Assembly (NCBI GenBank): GCA_964478075.1
Contig: CAYZGO010000008.1
Location: forward strand, 1 to 64,000
DNA from: DAOUEX01 sp034430235
GTDB lineage: Bacteria > Chloroflexota > Anaerolineae > UBA2200
Length of the DNA stretch: 64,000 bases
Reading direction: 5' to 3'
Shown: in pieces, positions 9,131 through 17,386 of the stretch
Position numbering within the stretch: position 1 is the stretch's first letter
How the letters are laid out: every line of letters begins with the position of its first letter
Position numbers and translations under genes: made by a program
Notes under the pieces: model-generated
The model's input: only the letters and a program-made list of their open reading frames with translations
Database searches by the model: none
Told to the model about the DNA's origin: nothing

Positions 9131-10487
9131 GCAGCGAAACAGCGACGTCTGCCCTATTTGCCGTGGAGCGGGCTACCTCCGTCGTGACGTGCCCCCTGGC
9201 CATCCGGACTTTGGTCGCGTAATTCCCTGTAAATGCAAAATCCGGGAGACGGAGCAGCGGCGTTTGCAGGACCTGCATCGTGCCAGCAACCTGGGGCTGT
9301 TAACGCGCATGACGTTTGACACCTTTGTCCCAGAAGGACATGGTCTTAATCCCCAGATGCAGGACAACCTGCGCAAGGCCTACAAGAAGTCGTTGGTGTA
9401 TGCCCAGCACCCTGAGGGCTGGCTGATCCTGAAGGGCAGTTATGGTTGTGGCAAGACCCATCTGGCAGCCGCCATCGCCAACTACCAGGTGGAACATGGC
9501 TACCCGGTGCTCTTTGTCGTAGTACCGGATCTGCTTGATCACCTGCGAGCAACCTTTGCTCCCAATAGCGCTGTCAGCTTTGACCGGCGTTTTGAAGCCG
9601 TACGCACCGCTCCTTTGCTCATCCTGGATGACTTTGGCGCTCACAGCAGCACACCATGGGCACAAGAAAAACTCTATCAGATACTTAACTATCGCTACAA
9701 CGCTCAGTTGCCCACAGTGATCACTACCAACCGTGAACTCGAAGACCTTGACCCCAAGCTGCGCTCGCGCATCGTCGAGTTGGAGTGGTCATCCGTAGTG
9801 CATATCTTGGCTTCCGATTACCGCGGCAGCTCAGTGCAACAGTACTCAGAACTGAGTAGCCTGAATCTCCATGAAGGCCAAACCTTTGAGAACTTTGACT
9901 TGCGTGAGCATGACCCTGCTCTGGATGCTTCACAGCGGAGAAATCTGAAGCTTGTGCTAAGCATCGCCAGGGCATATGCAGAGAACTCTGAGGGCTGGCT
10001 GGCCCTAACCGGCGACTACGGTTGTGGGAAAACCCACCTGGCTGCCGCGATAGCAAACTACCGTGTGGCTAAGGGGCACTCAGCCCTTTTCGTGGTTGTG
10101 CCTGACCTGCTTGACCACCTGCGGGCGACTTTCGCCCCCCACAGCAACGTGGCATTTGACAGACGCTTTGATGAGATTCGCCGTGCGCCTCTGCTCATCC
10201 TTGATGATCTGGGCACACATAGCGCCACCCCTTGGGCGCGGGAAAAACTGTTTCAGATCTTTGACTACCGGTATAACGGGCGTCTGCCCACGGTGATCAC
10301 CATGGCCCGAGAGGTTGAGCGTGATCCTCGCCTGGTGACGCGCATCCTGGACGTCAGGCTCTGCCAGAATTTGGACATCATCGCACCAAGCTTTCGCGGT
10401 GACGCTCGCTTGCCACGAAAGACGAAGAGGCGAAGCACTGGAGAAACTCGTAGCAAACGAGGCCTTGGAGTCTCTGGACGAAGATGA
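9078..10487 (+). CDS. DnaC/DnaI-like helicase loader with two tandem AAA+ domains
   Basis: A 469-residue protein from the GTG at 9078. The frame is open further upstream, but that part is only the shadow of the DnaD gene. A short zinc-type segment (CPIC ... CKC, about residues 25-55) is followed by AAA+ domain 1 (Walker A GSYGCGKTHLAAAI near 119, Walker B LLILDDFG near 180). A second, very similar AAA+ domain comes next (Walker A GDYGCGKTHLAAAI near 311, Walker B LLILDDLG near 372). Both keep FVVVPDLLDHLRATFAP and FDRRF. DnaC and DnaI loaders normally carry one AAA+ domain. Domain 1 ends with LRSRI, the usual DnaC sensor/Arg region; domain 2 has RLVTRIL instead. It sits directly after dnaB and the DnaD gene. 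The exact start is uncertain because the ribosome binding site is weak. Confidence 0.88.
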   Translation: MKKPGTQKKSTGSSSSTEQRNSDVCPICRGAGYLRRDVPPGHPDFGRVIPCKCKIRETEQRRLQDLHRASNLGLLTRMTFDTFVPEGHGLNPQMQDNLRKAYKKSLVYAQHPEGWLILKGSYGCGKTHLAAAIANYQVEHGYPVLFVVVPDLLDHLRATFAPNSAVSFDRRFEAVRTAPLLILDDFGAHSSTPWAQEKLYQILNYRYNAQLPTVITTNRELEDLDPKLRSRIVELEWSSVVHILASDYRGSSVQQYSELSSLNLHEGQTFENFDLREHDPALDASQRRNLKLVLSIARAYAENSEGWLALTGDYGCGKTHLAAAIANYRVAKGHSALFVVVPDLLDHLRATFAPHSNVAFDRRFDEIRRAPLLILDDLGTHSATPWAREKLFQIFDYRYNGRLPTVITMAREVERDPRLVTRILDVRLCQNLDIIAPSFRGDARLPRKTKRRSTGETRSKRGLGVSGRR

Positions 10488-12238
10488 GCAATCCCACAGC
10501 CAGGAGGGCCTCCCTGAAGCGCATCGTGAGCGCCCTGCTTCTGCTGACCGCATTCCTCGCATTGGCGCTGTGGCTTTTGCGCACCCCACTTAGGACCTAC
10601 CTGAGCAGTGTAACGGGTGAGGAGAACACCTGGGAGCAAATCAAGGGCTTCGGGCGCCTCATCGTGTTGCGCCTGACCCGTCCACCTCTGCAGTTGGAAC
10701 CCCATGTCCCCATAGCCCATGCCGGTGTGAACCCCTTCGGCATGAACACTTTTCTCGAGCAAGAGGTAGAGCCGTGGAAAGTGGGAGAGTCTCTGCGTAT
10801 GATTCGCGACGCCGGGTTTGGCTGGATCCGCCAGGAGTTTCCCTGGGAGGACATCGAGCAAAGCACACGCGGCGACTTTTGGGATCACAGATGGGACATC
10901 AGTGCCTGGGACAAGTACGACCGTATCGTCGAACTGGCAAATAAACATGGCTTGCAGATTATTGCGCGGCTCGACAATCCACCCGCCTGGTCACGCGCTG
11001 ACGGCGATGCCAGAGGCGCTCTCGCTCCACCGGACGATTTCGAGGACTTTGGCAACTTTGTCTATACTGTAGTCAGTCGCTACAAAGGCAAGGTCAAATA
11101 CTATCAGATATGGAATGAGCCTAACATCTACCCAGAGTGGGGAGAGCAACCCGTGGATGCAGCAGGCTACGTTAGGCTCTTGCAGATTGCCTACCGTCGG
11201 GCTAAGGAGGGAGACCCTGAGTGCATTGTCCTCAGCGCGGGCCTGGCGCAGACGCTTGAATCCGGCCCTACGAACCTTAACGACCTGATCTACCTGCAGC
11301 AGATGTACGATGCCGGAGTGCACGGCTATTTTGACATTATGGGGGTGATGGCCTATGGCCTGTGGACCGGGCCAGGCGACCACCGCACCAGTCCTGAGCT
11401 CACCAACTTTTCTCGTCCGCAGTTGATTCGCGATATTATGGTGCGCAACGGTGACGCCGACAAGCCTTTGTGGGCCACTGAGGTGGGCTGGAATGCAGTG
11501 CCGCTCGATTTTCCTTCCTTTCCCCTGTATGGCCGCGTGACGGAAGAGCAGCAGGCACGCTACGCGGTGCAGGCCTACCAGCGTGCTCAGGAAGAGTGGC
11601 CCTGGATGGGTGTGCTGAACTACTGGTTTTTCAAGCGGGCTACAGACACAGAGAAGGAGCAGGTTTTCTACTATTTCCGTATGGTGGAGCCGGACTTTAC
11701 GCCGCTGCCCGTGTACGAAGCGATGAAGGAATACGCCAACCAGTCGCCTGGCGTGCACATCGGCTATCACCAGGAAGATCACTGGGCCCTGGAATACGAG
11801 GGCGATTGGGAACAGGTTGGGGACAAGCAGGCAGTGCTTGGCTCATTCCGTCGCAGCGGTGGACCTGGCGATGCGCTCCGCTTCACTTTCGTGGGGACGG
11901 AGCTGGAGTTGGTTGTGCGCCGAGGTCCCCGGGGAGGCGTGCTGCGGGTTACCATAGACGACGGGAAGCCCACTGACATTGTGCTGCAGACCGACGCGCC
12001 AGAATACGGTGTGCGTATTCCACTGGCCAAGGGCTTGCGCGATGGCACTCATCGCGTGGAGATGGTGACTGGTGGCGAGCCTGGCACACAGGTGGACATA
12101 GACGGCCTGCTCGTGCGGCGCAGGCGTTCGTGGCTGCCATCCGTTGCTGTCCTCGGTGCGGGTGTTGTCCTTGCGGCACTCCTGTTCAGGTTTCACAGAC
12201 GGCGAGACCAGTTTACCGGCAACCCACCGAATCGCTAA
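10484..12238 (+). CDS. Membrane-anchored glycoside hydrolase, GH39/clan A-like
   Basis: A 584-residue protein with an N-terminal membrane segment (about 14-36) and a C-terminal one (about 547-568). Between them lies a TIM-barrel glycosidase of the GH39/GH5 type: YYQIWNEPN (acid/base Glu near residue 211) and ATEVGWN (nucleophile Glu near 332), the spacing expected for clan GH-A. A beta-sandwich follows (about 430-540). The substrate cannot be told from sequence; xylosidase-like or other plant or exopolysaccharide activity is possible. Its ATG overlaps the stop of the DnaC-like gene (ATGA), so it is probably a read-through passenger of the replication operon. Confidence 0.82.
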   Translation: MSNPTARRASLKRIVSALLLLTAFLALALWLLRTPLRTYLSSVTGEENTWEQIKGFGRLIVLRLTRPPLQLEPHVPIAHAGVNPFGMNTFLEQEVEPWKVGESLRMIRDAGFGWIRQEFPWEDIEQSTRGDFWDHRWDISAWDKYDRIVELANKHGLQIIARLDNPPAWSRADGDARGALAPPDDFEDFGNFVYTVVSRYKGKVKYYQIWNEPNIYPEWGEQPVDAAGYVRLLQIAYRRAKEGDPECIVLSAGLAQTLESGPTNLNDLIYLQQMYDAGVHGYFDIMGVMAYGLWTGPGDHRTSPELTNFSRPQLIRDIMVRNGDADKPLWATEVGWNAVPLDFPSFPLYGRVTEEQQARYAVQAYQRAQEEWPWMGVLNYWFFKRATDTEKEQVFYYFRMVEPDFTPLPVYEAMKEYANQSPGVHIGYHQEDHWALEYEGDWEQVGDKQAVLGSFRRSGGPGDALRFTFVGTELELVVRRGPRGGVLRVTIDDGKPTDIVLQTDAPEYGVRIPLAKGLRDGTHRVEMVTGGEPGTQVDIDGLLVRRRRSWLPSVAVLGAGVVLAALLFRFHRRRDQFTGNPPNR

Positions 12239-12443
12239 CTGGTGGGTATGAGTAAGGAGACCATTGACGGAGTGAATGAAAAGCCATAAAATAGTCTAGG
12301 GAAGCGTTTGAAGCAATGCCGGAAAAAGGCAGGAATCTGGAAAGAAGCGAAAGTGCATACGTTATTGTCTCTGCACTTGGGCCGGATACGATCATAGACA
12401 TCGATCCACCGGCTTCGGCCTTGTATTGATTAGAGGAGGAACC

Positions 12444-12764
12444 ATGCTCCCTCAGATTCAGACGATTCTGGCCGACTTGCGTCAGCGCTTCGAGGCGCTT
12501 TACAGCGAACGATTGCTGCAAATAGTGCTCTTCGGTTCGCAGGCCCGCGGTGACGCAGTGCCGGGATCGGACATTGACGTTTTGGTGGTGCTCCGGGGAC
12601 CGGTACAACCTGGCCAGGAAATTGCTAGAGTTGGAGAAGTGACGTCCGAACTCTCGCTCAAATATGATGTGGTAGTGTCCTGTGTTTTTGTGTCTGTCGA
12701 TTGTTATGCCACTGAGAAAAGTCCGTTGCTCCTGAACGTGCGCAGAGAAGGGGTGAACATATGA
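12444..12764 (+). CDS. MNT-type nucleotidyltransferase, antitoxin of a HEPN/MNT pair
   Basis: A 106-residue minimal nucleotidyltransferase with the motif GSX10DXD, visible as GSQARGDAVPGSDID. In characterised MntA/HepT pairs this enzyme transfers AMP to the HEPN toxin and silences it. The ATG at 12444 follows AGAGGAGGAACC, a strong ribosome binding site. The next gene encodes a HEPN protein and overlaps by four bases (ATGA), the typical coupled arrangement. A weak promoter (TTGTCT, 16 bases, TACGAT) ends at 12392. Confidence 0.88.
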   Translation: MLPQIQTILADLRQRFEALYSERLLQIVLFGSQARGDAVPGSDIDVLVVLRGPVQPGQEIARVGEVTSELSLKYDVVVSCVFVSVDCYATEKSPLLLNVRREGVNI

Positions 12765-13114
12765 TCTCCGAGCAAGCTGCGCTGCTCCAAAAGGCACAAG
12801 CCAGTCTGCGGGCTGCACAGTTGCTTACAGATGAGGCGTTCTACGACTTTGCTGTATCTCGAGCTTACTATGCCATGTTCTACGTCGCCCAGGCCTTCCT
12901 ATTGGGGGAGGGGCTGGCGTTCTCCAAGCATTCGGCTATCATCGCTGCTTTTGGCCAACGATTCACCAAGTCAGGCCGCGTGCCCAAAGAGTTCCACCGT
13001 TACTTGATCGAGGGCCAGGATAGTCGCATTGTCGGCGATTATAACGTCAAATCCGGGCTTACCAAAGATGAGGCAGCTGAACAGATTGCCCGCGCAGAGA
13101 AGTTCTCGAACTAG
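12761..13114 (+). CDS. HEPN-domain protein, probable toxin of the MNT/HEPN pair
   Basis: A 117-residue helical HEPN protein of the UPF0332 type. The signature SRAYYAMFYVAQAFL is at about residues 33-47, followed by LAFSKHSAIIAAFGQRF and a C-terminal DYNVKSGLTKDEAAEQI. Many HEPN proteins are RNases with an Rx4-6H site. Here that motif is not obvious in the standard place, so RNase activity is uncertain. It may be one of the HEPN proteins that pair with MNT enzymes without being a strong toxin. It is translationally coupled to the MNT gene. Confidence 0.85.
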   Translation: MISEQAALLQKAQASLRAAQLLTDEAFYDFAVSRAYYAMFYVAQAFLLGEGLAFSKHSAIIAAFGQRFTKSGRVPKEFHRYLIEGQDSRIVGDYNVKSGLTKDEAAEQIARAEKFSN

Positions 13115-13428
13115 CTGAACGTCTCATTGGCCATTTCTCTGACCAGACTGCTTAGAAACGTTTGCCGAATCTGAAGGTTCGTCAGGATCGAGTTGACCGA
13201 ACATATCGGTGTACTGTCGAGTGGTACACGTGTCCCTCTGCTCCTGAGCAGGAGCATATATCAATCCCCGCTGCGGCTGTCTTGGCCGTATTTCTGTTGG
13301 GCTTCAGTCGAAGGGTTCGTTCGCGGGTTCATTTGGAACAATGTACGAAGTACTTCGTATATTGCTGAGTTAGCCGAAATGCCGGCTAGTAGTCGAACAG
13401 TCACTCATATTCGAAGGAAGGTATCAAA
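13115..13428 (+). other. Intergenic stretch with two short palindromes
   Basis: No gene is seen in these 314 bases. They contain a perfect 16-base palindrome TACGAAGTACTTCGTA at 13344-13359, 70 bases upstream of the next ATG, and arms TGCTCCTG / CAGGAGCA at 13239-13256. GTGTAC / GTACAC arms also occur near 13209-13229. The first could be an operator for the C45-family gene (inference). Confidence 0.4.
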
Positions 13429-14430
13429 ATGCATCATATTACACTCAGTGGCAGCTACAAACAGATGGGGCGTAAGCAAGGGCGTGCACTAAAGCGGGGT
13501 GGTTTTACCCTGCCGCCGCCAGGCGAGAAGATGCTGCGTTTTGCCAAAGGGTGTGCAGAGATAGTGGGTCACTACATGCCAGAGTTGTTGGATGAGATGC
13601 GCGGCGTAGCAGAGGGTGCAGACATAGAATATGACGCTGTTATGACCCTCACGATGACTGCGCCTTTTGATCCTGATGAGATACCGAGTTGCTCTGTAGT
13701 GGCTGTGATGCCAGACCGAACAGTGGACGGACGCATGATTGTTGCCCGCAACTTTGACATGTTCTACGATGTGTCAAAGGAGAGTGCCACCACTTATCGC
13801 ACCTATCCCGAGGGACATTATGCCAGCGTGGGCAACTGCGACATCTGGGTAGGGCGTTGGGATGGCCTGAATGAAGCTGGTCTCTTCACAGGAACTGCCG
13901 CCATTTTCTTGCCAGGGCCTAAACCAGCTCTGCCAGGAGTGGTGGGCTGGTTTACGGGGAGGCATATACTTGATCACTGTGCAACAGTGGACGAGGCGGT
14001 TGAGTTCATTCGAAGCATGCCCCTCACGGGGAGTGGTGGTCGGCTCATAGCGGATAGCTCTGGCAAGGCTGTCGTGCTGGAAGTAAGCGTGGAAGGGATA
14101 GAGCTTCGTTATCCAGAGGATGGGGTCTTGATATTGACCAATCACGCAGCGTGCCCAGCGTTTGCAGGGAGAGAATCCCACGTGCCAGAGTCCTCTCATC
14201 TTAGGTACAACCGCCTTCGTGAGCTGCTCGGTGGGAGTAGAGCGATAGATGTTGAAACTGTGAAACAGGCCATGTCCGATCACAAAGGCAAGATCTGCGC
14301 ACACGGGCTAGACGCTTCGGGGCGGAAGGGTGGCACGATTTGGTCAGCCGTAGGGCGTCCAGGCGAGCGGCAGTTAGACATTGCAGAAGGGCACCCCTGC
14401 CGCGCCAAATACCGAACCGTGAGTTTCTAA
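13429..14430 (+). CDS. C45-family autoproteolytic acyltransferase/hydrolase
   Basis: A 333-residue Ntn hydrolase of the acyl-CoA:6-aminopenicillanate acyltransferase-like family (peptidase C45). The expected nucleophile is the Cys in PSCSVVAV (about residue 88), preceded by GADIEYDAVMTLTM and followed by GRMIVARNFDMFYD. In this family the precursor cleaves itself before that Cys to expose the N-terminal nucleophile. Substrates of bacterial members are mostly unknown amides. The ATG follows GAAGGAAGG. The histidine phosphatase gene follows after 20 bases in the same direction. Confidence 0.82.
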   Translation: MHHITLSGSYKQMGRKQGRALKRGGFTLPPPGEKMLRFAKGCAEIVGHYMPELLDEMRGVAEGADIEYDAVMTLTMTAPFDPDEIPSCSVVAVMPDRTVDGRMIVARNFDMFYDVSKESATTYRTYPEGHYASVGNCDIWVGRWDGLNEAGLFTGTAAIFLPGPKPALPGVVGWFTGRHILDHCATVDEAVEFIRSMPLTGSGGRLIADSSGKAVVLEVSVEGIELRYPEDGVLILTNHAACPAFAGRESHVPESSHLRYNRLRELLGGSRAIDVETVKQAMSDHKGKICAHGLDASGRKGGTIWSAVGRPGERQLDIAEGHPCRAKYRTVSF

Positions 14431-14450
14431 GAGGGTGAGAAGCAGCAACA

Positions 14451-14981
14451 GTGCGATACGTTGAAGTACGCCGGCACAGTATGCGAGCCAAAGCGGGGCA
14501 GCATTTGTCACAGGCAGGGGTCAGGTTAGCCCGCCGGGTAGGCAGCGACCTCGGTCCATTCGACCGAGTGATCACCAGTGCCCTTCCGCGCGCCTTCGAA
14601 ACAGCCATAGCCATGGGATTCATTGTTGACCAACGGCTCGATCAACTCAGCGAGATGGGCGACGATGCTAGTTCTGAAATTCACTGGGCGGCGGGATTCG
14701 CCGAGTTCGCTCGGGTTATCAAGCAAGGTGGGGCGACAGCACGTTTCGCCCGCACGCAGGCAGAGCTTTGGCTTTCGATAGCGAGGGCACTACCGGAGGG
14801 CGGGCGCGCACTGGTTATCACGCACGGCGGAATCGTTGAAGCTGGCGCGGTGGCCTGTCTGCTCCAAGCCGATCACAACACGTGGGGGGCAGCATGTGGC
14901 TACTGCGAAGGAGTGCGGTTGAGTTTCAACGGAGAAACGTTCACTGAAGTGGAGATCCTTCGAGTGGAACTTGACGCATAA
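14451..14981 (+). CDS. Histidine phosphatase superfamily protein
   Basis: A 176-residue phosphoglycerate-mutase-like phosphatase. The catalytic RH is present but in the variant RRHSMR rather than the usual RHGE. The second Arg region is VITSALPRAFETA and the second His is in VITHGGIVEA (about residues 120-130). The start is a GTG at 14451 with no strong ribosome binding site, so translation may be coupled to the upstream gene. The substrate is unknown; the family includes sugar-phosphate and nucleotide phosphatases. Confidence 0.8.
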   Translation: MRYVEVRRHSMRAKAGQHLSQAGVRLARRVGSDLGPFDRVITSALPRAFETAIAMGFIVDQRLDQLSEMGDDASSEIHWAAGFAEFARVIKQGGATARFARTQAELWLSIARALPEGGRALVITHGGIVEAGAVACLLQADHNTWGAACGYCEGVRLSFNGETFTEVEILRVELDA

Positions 14982-15046
14982 TCGAACGGCTTAGGGCGAA
15001 GGCACGTTATACAAGCCTGAATGTTATCCGCCATTGGAGTGGAAAA

Positions 15047-15535
15047 ATGATCCAACGCCAATCTATTGATATTGAAGCTTACATTCGCCGTTCACAGAGT
15101 GGCCCTTGCTTCGTGTGTGAGTTAATCGCGGGTAACCCGGACTATCCTTCTCACATTGTCTACGAAGATGACTTTGCAATCGCCTTTCTCAACAAGTATC
15201 CAACACTCTATGGCTACACCTTGGTTGCCCCACGACAGCATCGGGAGCACGTGACAGGGGACTTTACACTCGAGGAATACCTGAAGCTTCAGCGTGTCAT
15301 TCATCGCGTTGCCGAGGCACTTCGGCAAGTGGTGCCAACAGAGCGGGTGTATATCCTGTCGCTGGGCAGCCAGCAAGGCAATCGTCACGTTCATTGGCAT
15401 ATCGCCCCTTTGCCGCCAGGAGTACCCTATGAGGAGCAACAGCTCGAAGCACTGAGTTTCAAGAAGGGCGTTCTTGCTTTATCGGATGCAGAGATGGCAG
15501 CTCTCGCCGCACGCATACGAGAGGCGATGGGATAA
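15047..15535 (+). CDS. HIT-family nucleotide hydrolase/transferase
   Basis: A 162-residue histidine-triad protein. The active-site triad is visible as HVHWHIAPLP (about residues 123-132), preceded by NKYPTLYGYTLVAPRQHREHV. FVCELIAGN near the N-terminus resembles the start of HIT proteins but lacks the second zinc Cys pair. HIT enzymes cleave dinucleotides or nucleoside phosphoramidates. It is the last of the small genes between the replication operon and the ECF transporter. The following 240 bases up to 15775 show no gene. Confidence 0.88.
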   Translation: MIQRQSIDIEAYIRRSQSGPCFVCELIAGNPDYPSHIVYEDDFAIAFLNKYPTLYGYTLVAPRQHREHVTGDFTLEEYLKLQRVIHRVAEALRQVVPTERVYILSLGSQQGNRHVHWHIAPLPPGVPYEEQQLEALSFKKGVLALSDAEMAALAARIREAMG

Positions 15536-15775
15536 GGCTCCAACAGCGCATAACAAGGCGCGCATGGCTTCGCCTGAATTCGCTGCTTCTCTCTGGCCCG
15601 GCTCGTGAGCGCTGAGGCCGGTTCTACGCAAGACTGCTCCAGGGGATAGTGCATGAATCGCGCATTCCTCTGCAGCAACTTCAGACAGCTCGCAGCTTGC
15701 AGGTGATGCGCAGATGCTGCGCGCTTTGCAGAGCGCGAACACGCTAGTTGGACACGGACGTACCGCGAGGCCATT

Positions 15776-15804
15776 TTGGTGTTCTGAGAACCTGATGTTA
15801 TAAT
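15776..15804 (+). promoter_or_regulatory. Promoter of the ECF transporter operon
   Basis: Perfect TATAAT at 15799-15804 with a weak TTGGTG at the proper 17-base distance. Transcription would start about 15811, just before the structured leader. Confidence 0.6.
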
Positions 15805-15824
15805 CTGTGCGTAATACAAACTGC

Positions 15825-15927
15825 GTCTCCGAGTCTCATGACCTAAGGGCAGCGCTTATGGTCGGAGACCGATAAGGTGCAACGGGAAACGGTTGCGCCC
15901 CCCACTCTTGGAAAGGAGATGTCTGAG
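15825..15927 (+). promoter_or_regulatory. Riboswitch-like leader, copy 1 (Moco-riboswitch-like)
   Basis: The leader between promoter and S-component gene folds well. TCTCC (15826-15830) can pair with GGAGA (15915-15919) as an outer stem, or within GTCTCCGA / TCGGAGAC (15825-15832 with 15862-15869). A hairpin GGTGCAAC / GTTGCGCC (15876-15883 with 15892-15899) carries a GGGAAACG loop containing GAAA. Conserved blocks shared with the leader at 20361-20490 are CTCCGAGTC, GAAACG, GCGCCCCCC and TTGGAAAGGAG. A terminator follows. No THI-box (TPP) motif is seen, although YkoEDC-type systems are often TPP-controlled. The pattern is most like the molybdenum cofactor riboswitch as I recall it; identity needs a covariance-model search. 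Confidence 0.65.
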
Positions 15928-15959
15928 CCGGGACTCTTTTCTCAGAGTGCCGGTTTTTT
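15928..15959 (+). terminator. Intrinsic terminator in the leader of the ECF operon
   Basis: CCGGGACTCT / AGAGTGCCGG (one G-G mismatch) with a six-base loop, followed by TTTTTT. It sits 67 bases before the ATG of the S-component gene and right after the riboswitch-like fold, so it is the likely off-state structure. Confidence 0.8.
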
Positions 15960-16026
15960 GTTGCCTGCCCTTGGGAAAACGATTGCTGGCTGCAAGAACC
16001 TGTGTGACGAATCGAGGGGAAACAAC

Positions 16027-17382
16027 ATGGAAGGAAGAAGACGCTATTACTTTTCAACACGCGATCTGATCATGATGGCTGCATTGGCCGCGTTGGGTGG
16101 TGTGAGCGGTACGGCGCTGAACGCTGTAGGTGACACCCTGGAAGCTGCGCTGGGCTTCCCAGGCACTCTGCAGTTCGCAGCAGGATTGCACGTGCTTTGG
16201 CTGGTCTTGGCTGTGGGACTGACCCGCAGGCAGGGCGCAGGCACCATCACCGGGCTGCTCAAAGGCGCAGTCGAATTCCTCTCCGGCAACACGCACGGGC
16301 TGCTGATTCTGCTCGTTGACCTGGTGGCTGGCGTGCTGGTGGACATAGGCATGTTGCCTTTTCGCAACAAGAATTCGACGTTGGCTTATGCATTGGTCGG
16401 TGGGCTGGCTGCCTGCTCCAATATCTTCGTTTTCCAGGCGTTCGCCGCCACGCCTGAGCAGATGCTGTCGCTGGTCTGGGGCGTGGGAGCCATTGCCTTC
16501 CTTTCGGGCGTGGTCCTCGCTGGCTTATTGGGCAAGGCTCTGCTGTCTGCGCTGATACGGTCAGGAGCAGTCAAGGACCGTCCAGCCGAACCTATGCCTA
16601 GCCGCATCTACCCTATCTTCCTCACGGCAGCCGTCTTGCTGGCGGTCGGTACTGGCGTGGTGCTCTTTCGCTCTTTGCAGGGGCCACCACAAGTGCCTAT
16701 CAGCGGGGAAGTAGATGGCCCTTATCACTATGCAGCAGGCATGTTGGACACAATCGAGATCGAGAGCGATGCAACGGGCACTTCCCAGCGTTACGTCGGC
16801 GTGCTGTTGCGTGATATTGTGGCCAGGGCTGAACCCCGGCACAACGCTGCTTCCATCCTGGTCAAAGCAACCGACGGTTATAGCTTTCTCATCTCTTTGG
16901 GTGAAGTGCGGACGAATGCGAACCTCATCCTGGCTGAGCGGCGCGTGGGCAAGTCTTTGAACTATGACGTCGCCGGAGCAAGGAACCGCAAAGCCTGGGT
17001 GCGCAACGTCGCTGAGATCACGGTAATTGCTCAGGCACTGATAGAGATGCGCGGCGCTTTGGAGCGTCCTTATCCGTACGATGCGGATGAGTGGCAATTC
17101 GAGATGGACAATGCCCGCCTGGAGGTGGGCGCAGGAGAGAAGAAGTATCAAGGCGTATCTATGAGCGCTGTTCTGGCGAAGATGGAACCGGATGCAAATG
17201 CCAGCACAGTAAGGCTGCGCAGCCGCTCTGGCGAGGAGGTCGCACTGGAACTGTCCCGCGTGATGCAGGATGAGGGCATTCGCATCTTTACCATTGGGGG
17301 CACTAGCGGTATCACCTACGCCGTAGCCCACGAGGATGGCCAGGTCTTGCTAACTGATGTAGTGGAGATAAGCATCGAGTAA
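16027..17382 (+). CDS. ECF transporter S-component (YkoE-like) fused to two SUOX-fold domains
   Basis: A 451-residue protein. Residues of about 12-180 form five to six membrane helices of a YkoE-like substrate-binding S-component (GAVEFLSGNTHG, LVDLVAGVLVDIGMLPF). A further helix (about 190-212) leads to an exported part with two tandem domains of the sulfite-oxidase/molybdopterin-binding fold. The first has YVGVLLRDIVARAEP ... VKATDGYSFLISLGEV and ends WVRNVAEITVI; the second has YQGVSMSAVLAKMEP and ends LLTDVVEISIE. Neither contains a Cys in the region shown, so they are unlikely to be working Moco enzymes and may bind a ligand. The ATG at 16027 (GAGGGGAAAC upstream) is preferred over the open frame from 15877, which would run through the leader and terminator. 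The gene order S-A-T matches YkoEDC. Confidence 0.82.
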   Translation: MEGRRRYYFSTRDLIMMAALAALGGVSGTALNAVGDTLEAALGFPGTLQFAAGLHVLWLVLAVGLTRRQGAGTITGLLKGAVEFLSGNTHGLLILLVDLVAGVLVDIGMLPFRNKNSTLAYALVGGLAACSNIFVFQAFAATPEQMLSLVWGVGAIAFLSGVVLAGLLGKALLSALIRSGAVKDRPAEPMPSRIYPIFLTAAVLLAVGTGVVLFRSLQGPPQVPISGEVDGPYHYAAGMLDTIEIESDATGTSQRYVGVLLRDIVARAEPRHNAASILVKATDGYSFLISLGEVRTNANLILAERRVGKSLNYDVAGARNRKAWVRNVAEITVIAQALIEMRGALERPYPYDADEWQFEMDNARLEVGAGEKKYQGVSMSAVLAKMEPDANASTVRLRSRSGEEVALELSRVMQDEGIRIFTIGGTSGITYAVAHEDGQVLLTDVVEISIE

Positions 17383-17386
17383 GATT

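Noticed and set aside
10265..10948. Long minus-strand open frame opposite the DnaC/glycosidase junction
   Set aside because: No family resemblance and no ribosome binding site; it is a shadow of the plus-strand genes.
15536..15775. Integron attC-like site (GCATAACAAGGCGC) after the HIT gene
   Set aside because: The partner core GTTRRRY at a suitable distance does not complement it, the neighbouring genes show no repeated attC, and no integrase is present.
15825..15959. TPP riboswitch, expected for YkoEDC-type operons
   Set aside because: No CUGAGA plus ACCUGAUCUGGAUAAUGC-type THI-box segments can be found on the plus strand.
15877..16026. Longer N-terminus of the ECF S-component
   Set aside because: The open frame crosses the riboswitch-like fold and terminator; the ATG at 16027 has a good ribosome binding site and starts the membrane domain.
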